From Bacteroidales bacterium (GTDB lineage Bacteria; Bacteroidota; Bacteroidia; Bacteroidales; JAFGXI01): a stretch of 6,842 nt of DNA. Below are positions 5,307 through 6,842 of this stretch, piece after piece. The stretch spans positions 1 to 6,842 of the forward strand of contig JALSQC010000395.1 in the NCBI GenBank assembly GCA_026985625.1, in the 5' to 3' direction. The translations under genes were made by a program, and so were the position numbers. Every line of letters starts with the position of its first letter. The stretch's first letter is position 1. The notes under the pieces were generated by a model. The model saw nothing but the letters and a program-made list of their open reading frames with translations. It was not told where the DNA came from and did no database searches.

Positions 5307-6407
5307 ATGGCTTTACAATGTGGTATAGTTGGTTTGCCAAACGTAGGAAAATCAACACTTTTTAATTGCTTATCAAACGCAAAAGCACAATCGGCAAATT
5401 TTCCGTTTTGCACAATAGAACCAAACGTGGGAGTTATTACAGTTCCCGACGAAAGATTAAACAAACTGGCACAAATAGACAACCCAAAAAAAGTTATACC
5501 GACAACAATAGAAATTGTCGATATTGCAGGACTTGTAAAAGGAGCAAGTAAAGGCGAGGGACTTGGAAACAAATTTCTTGCAAATATACGCGAGACCGAT
5601 GCAATTATTCACGTTCTCAGATGTTTCGATAACGACAATATTACACATGTCGACGGAAGTATAAATCCTGTTAGAGATAAGGAAATTATCGATACCGAAT
5701 TACAATTAAAAGACCTCGAAACAATAGAAAACCGATATCAAAAATTAGAAAAACAAGCAAAAGCAGGAAAAGATAAAGAAGCAACAAAAAAAATAGAAAT
5801 ACTATCGCGTTACAAAAAAATACTAATGCAAGGCAAATCAGCCCGTATGATAGAACTAACCGACGAAGAAAAAAAACTTGCAAAAGATTTCTTCTTAATT
5901 ACCGATAAACCCGTGCTTTATGTTTGTAATGTCGACGAAAAATCGGTAACATCAGGAAACAAATATACCGATATGGTAAAAGAAAGTATTGCAGACGAAA
6001 ACTCTGAAATGCTAATAATTGCAGCCCAAATCGAAGCCGAAATAGCCGAACTGGACGATATCGACGAACGCAAAATGTTTCTCAACGAACTTGGAATATC
6101 AGAACCCGGAGTATCAAAACTTATAAAAAAAGCATACAAATTACTAAACCTGCAAACATACTTTACAACAGGACCCGACGAAACCAGAGCTTGGACATTT
6201 AAAACAGGAACAAAAGCCCCGCAAGCTGCAGGAATTATACATACCGATTTCGAAAAAGGATTTATAAAAGCCGAAGTTATAAAATACAACGACTACATAG
6301 AATTAGGCTCCGAAGCAGCATGTAAAGAAGCCGGAAAAATTAGCATAGAAGGCAAAGATTATATAGTTAAAGACGGAGACATAATGCATTTTAGATTTAA
6401 CGTTTAA
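5307..6407 (+). CDS. ychF: Redox-regulated Obg-like ATPase YchF (OLA1 family)
   Basis: Cytoplasmic P-loop NTPase of the Obg/TRAFAC class that binds ribosomes and, in the family members studied, hydrolyses ATP rather than GTP. The 366 residues match the family's usual length of about 363. Visible motifs: P-loop GLPNVGKS (9-16), the conserved stretch NFPFCTIEPNVGVITVPDER (31-50), switch II DIAGLVKGASKGEGLGN (72-88), and a G4 position reading NVDE (208-211) instead of the NKxD of GTPases, which agrees with relaxed or ATP specificity. A charged helical insertion (about 130-200) separates the two halves of the G domain. The C-terminal TGS domain spans about 283-366, with LQTYFTTGPDETRAW (282-296) and the family's closing DGDIMHFRFNV. 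The ATG at 5307 puts the P-loop in its normal position. It is a housekeeping gene and appears to be intact. Confidence 0.98.
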   Translation: MALQCGIVGLPNVGKSTLFNCLSNAKAQSANFPFCTIEPNVGVITVPDERLNKLAQIDNPKKVIPTTIEIVDIAGLVKGASKGEGLGNKFLANIRETDAIIHVLRCFDNDNITHVDGSINPVRDKEIIDTELQLKDLETIENRYQKLEKQAKAGKDKEATKKIEILSRYKKILMQGKSARMIELTDEEKKLAKDFFLITDKPVLYVCNVDEKSVTSGNKYTDMVKESIADENSEMLIIAAQIEAEIAELDDIDERKMFLNELGISEPGVSKLIKKAYKLLNLQTYFTTGPDETRAWTFKTGTKAPQAAGIIHTDFEKGFIKAEVIKYNDYIELGSEAACKEAGKISIEGKDYIVKDGDIMHFRFNV

Positions 6408-6488
6408 AAAAAGAATTTTGTAAATTAACAAGCATTTCTTACTTTTATAAAAAATATTTTTTTGACACTTGAAATTTCACATAAAAGC

Positions 6489-6842
6489 ATGTCAAGAGAG
6501 GTGTTTGAAACCATGTTTAAAACACACTTTCAGCACTTATGCAATTTTGCACAAAATTACGTTTCCGATATCGAGACATCAAAAGAAATAGTTCAAAATG
6601 TATATATTAAGATTTGGGAAAATAAAACAAATATAAACGCAAATAAATCAATAAAATCATACCTTTTTACATCGGTTAAAAATCAATGTCTTAACTATAT
6701 CCGCGACAATAAAAAGTTCCGAAGTAATATTTTAGATGTAGATATAGCCGATTACGATATATCTTTTGAAGAAACCGAAGAAAAAATAGAAATAGAAAAA
6801 AAAGTAAACGAAACATTAGAAAAATTACCGCCAAAATGCCGT
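6489..6842 (+). CDS. Partial ECF RNA polymerase sigma-70 factor (5' part)
   Basis: The first 118 codons of an extracytoplasmic-function sigma factor, cut by the right edge. Region 2 occupies about residues 5-75: FETMFKTHFQHLCNFAQNYV (6-25), SKEIVQNVYIKIWENK (31-46), which is the core-polymerase and -10 recognition helix pattern, and IKSYLFTSVKNQCLNYIRD (55-73). An acidic linker (80-105) leads to the start of region 4, LEKLPPKCR (110-118), which normally continues into the -35-binding helix-turn-helix. The ATG at 6489 is the first in frame after a stop at 6426; M9 is a less likely start. This type is abundant in Bacteroidota and is often followed by a FecR-like anti-sigma gene and SusC/SusD-like receptors, but that lies outside the window. 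The 81 bases separating it from ychF show no convincing promoter. Confidence 0.92.
   Translation, partial: MSREVFETMFKTHFQHLCNFAQNYVSDIETSKEIVQNVYIKIWENKTNINANKSIKSYLFTSVKNQCLNYIRDNKKFRSNILDVDIADYDISFEETEEKIEIEKKVNETLEKLPPKCR

Noticed and set aside
5366..5551. Plus-strand open frame of 61 codons inside ychF
   Set aside because: It is out of frame with ychF and its product is low-complexity basic sequence with no family features.
5285..5572. Minus-strand open frame of 95 codons opposite the start of ychF
   Set aside because: It lies entirely antisense to the well-conserved P-loop region of ychF, has no recognisable family pattern, and is a codon-bias shadow.
5686..6289. Two minus-strand open frames (65 and 123 codons) opposite the second half of ychF
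   Set aside because: Both are antisense to conserved ychF coding sequence; the leucine/phenylalanine-rich product is what antisense of lysine- and glutamate-rich codons gives.
6413..6420. GAATTTTG after ychF, considered as a -7 element for the sigma factor gene
   Set aside because: It has a mismatch in the TA part and no good -33 element, and would give a leader of about 65 bases unlike the other genes here.
6449..6462. Perfect palindrome AAAAAATATTTTTT between ychF and the sigma factor, considered as a terminator
   Set aside because: It has no loop and no G-C pairs, so it would not form a stable hairpin; such palindromes are expected in DNA this AT-rich.
6461..6467. TTTGACA just upstream of the sigma factor gene, considered as a -35 or -33 promoter element
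   Set aside because: The matching downstream element would fall at about 6484-6491, where the sequence (AAAGCATG) fits neither consensus and already includes the start codon.
3248..6842. Kinase, ychF and sigma factor considered as a single signalling system
   Set aside because: They share orientation only. ychF is a universal housekeeping gene, and nothing in the sequence links the kinase to the sigma factor.

Overview
The window looks like ordinary chromosomal DNA from an AT-rich member of the Bacteroidota. Four things point there. A predicted outer-membrane protein of the PorV/PorQ type (a family tied to type IX secretion) is encoded at 906-2009. A histidine kinase with a periplasmic tetratricopeptide array is at 3248-5245. 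A group of genes lacks Shine-Dalgarno-like leaders but carries the Bacteroidota -7 promoter motif TAnnTTTG a few bases before the start codon. An ECF sigma factor of the type abundant in this phylum begins at the right edge. Order-level placement (for example Bacteroidales/Marinilabiliales versus others) cannot be made from the sequence alone.

Layout. Positions 1-810 are on the minus strand: phosphatidylserine synthase (pssA), followed 3 bases later by the first 27 codons of a small membrane-anchored protein that runs off the left edge. A 95-base divergent spacer separates these from a plus-strand pair: the PorV/PorQ-like beta-barrel protein and, 4 bases after its stop, an AlbA_2 (Schlafen/AAA_4-like) domain protein. 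The AlbA_2 gene converges on, and overlaps by 20 bases, the small gene xseB (minus strand). An 81-base divergent spacer with two mirror-image TAAATTTGCA elements then leads into a 665-residue TPR sensor histidine kinase. It is followed by the housekeeping gene ychF (Obg-like ATPase) and the first 118 codons of an ECF sigma factor that runs off the right edge. No gene-free stretch exceeds 300 bases, and I see no RNA gene, CRISPR array, insertion sequence or phage feature.

How the genes relate. The set is mostly unlinked housekeeping (pssA, xseB, ychF) mixed with envelope and signalling genes. Two neighbour relationships look real from spacing: pssA with the cut gene at the left edge, and the outer-membrane protein with the AlbA_2 protein. 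The histidine kinase has no response regulator in the window, and xseB has no xseA beside it. I found no convincing new multi-gene system. The points most worth a second look are the AlbA_2 protein with its unassigned C-terminal half coupled to an outer-membrane gene, the mirrored divergent promoter pair with a nearly leaderless kinase start, and whatever the sigma factor controls beyond the right edge.
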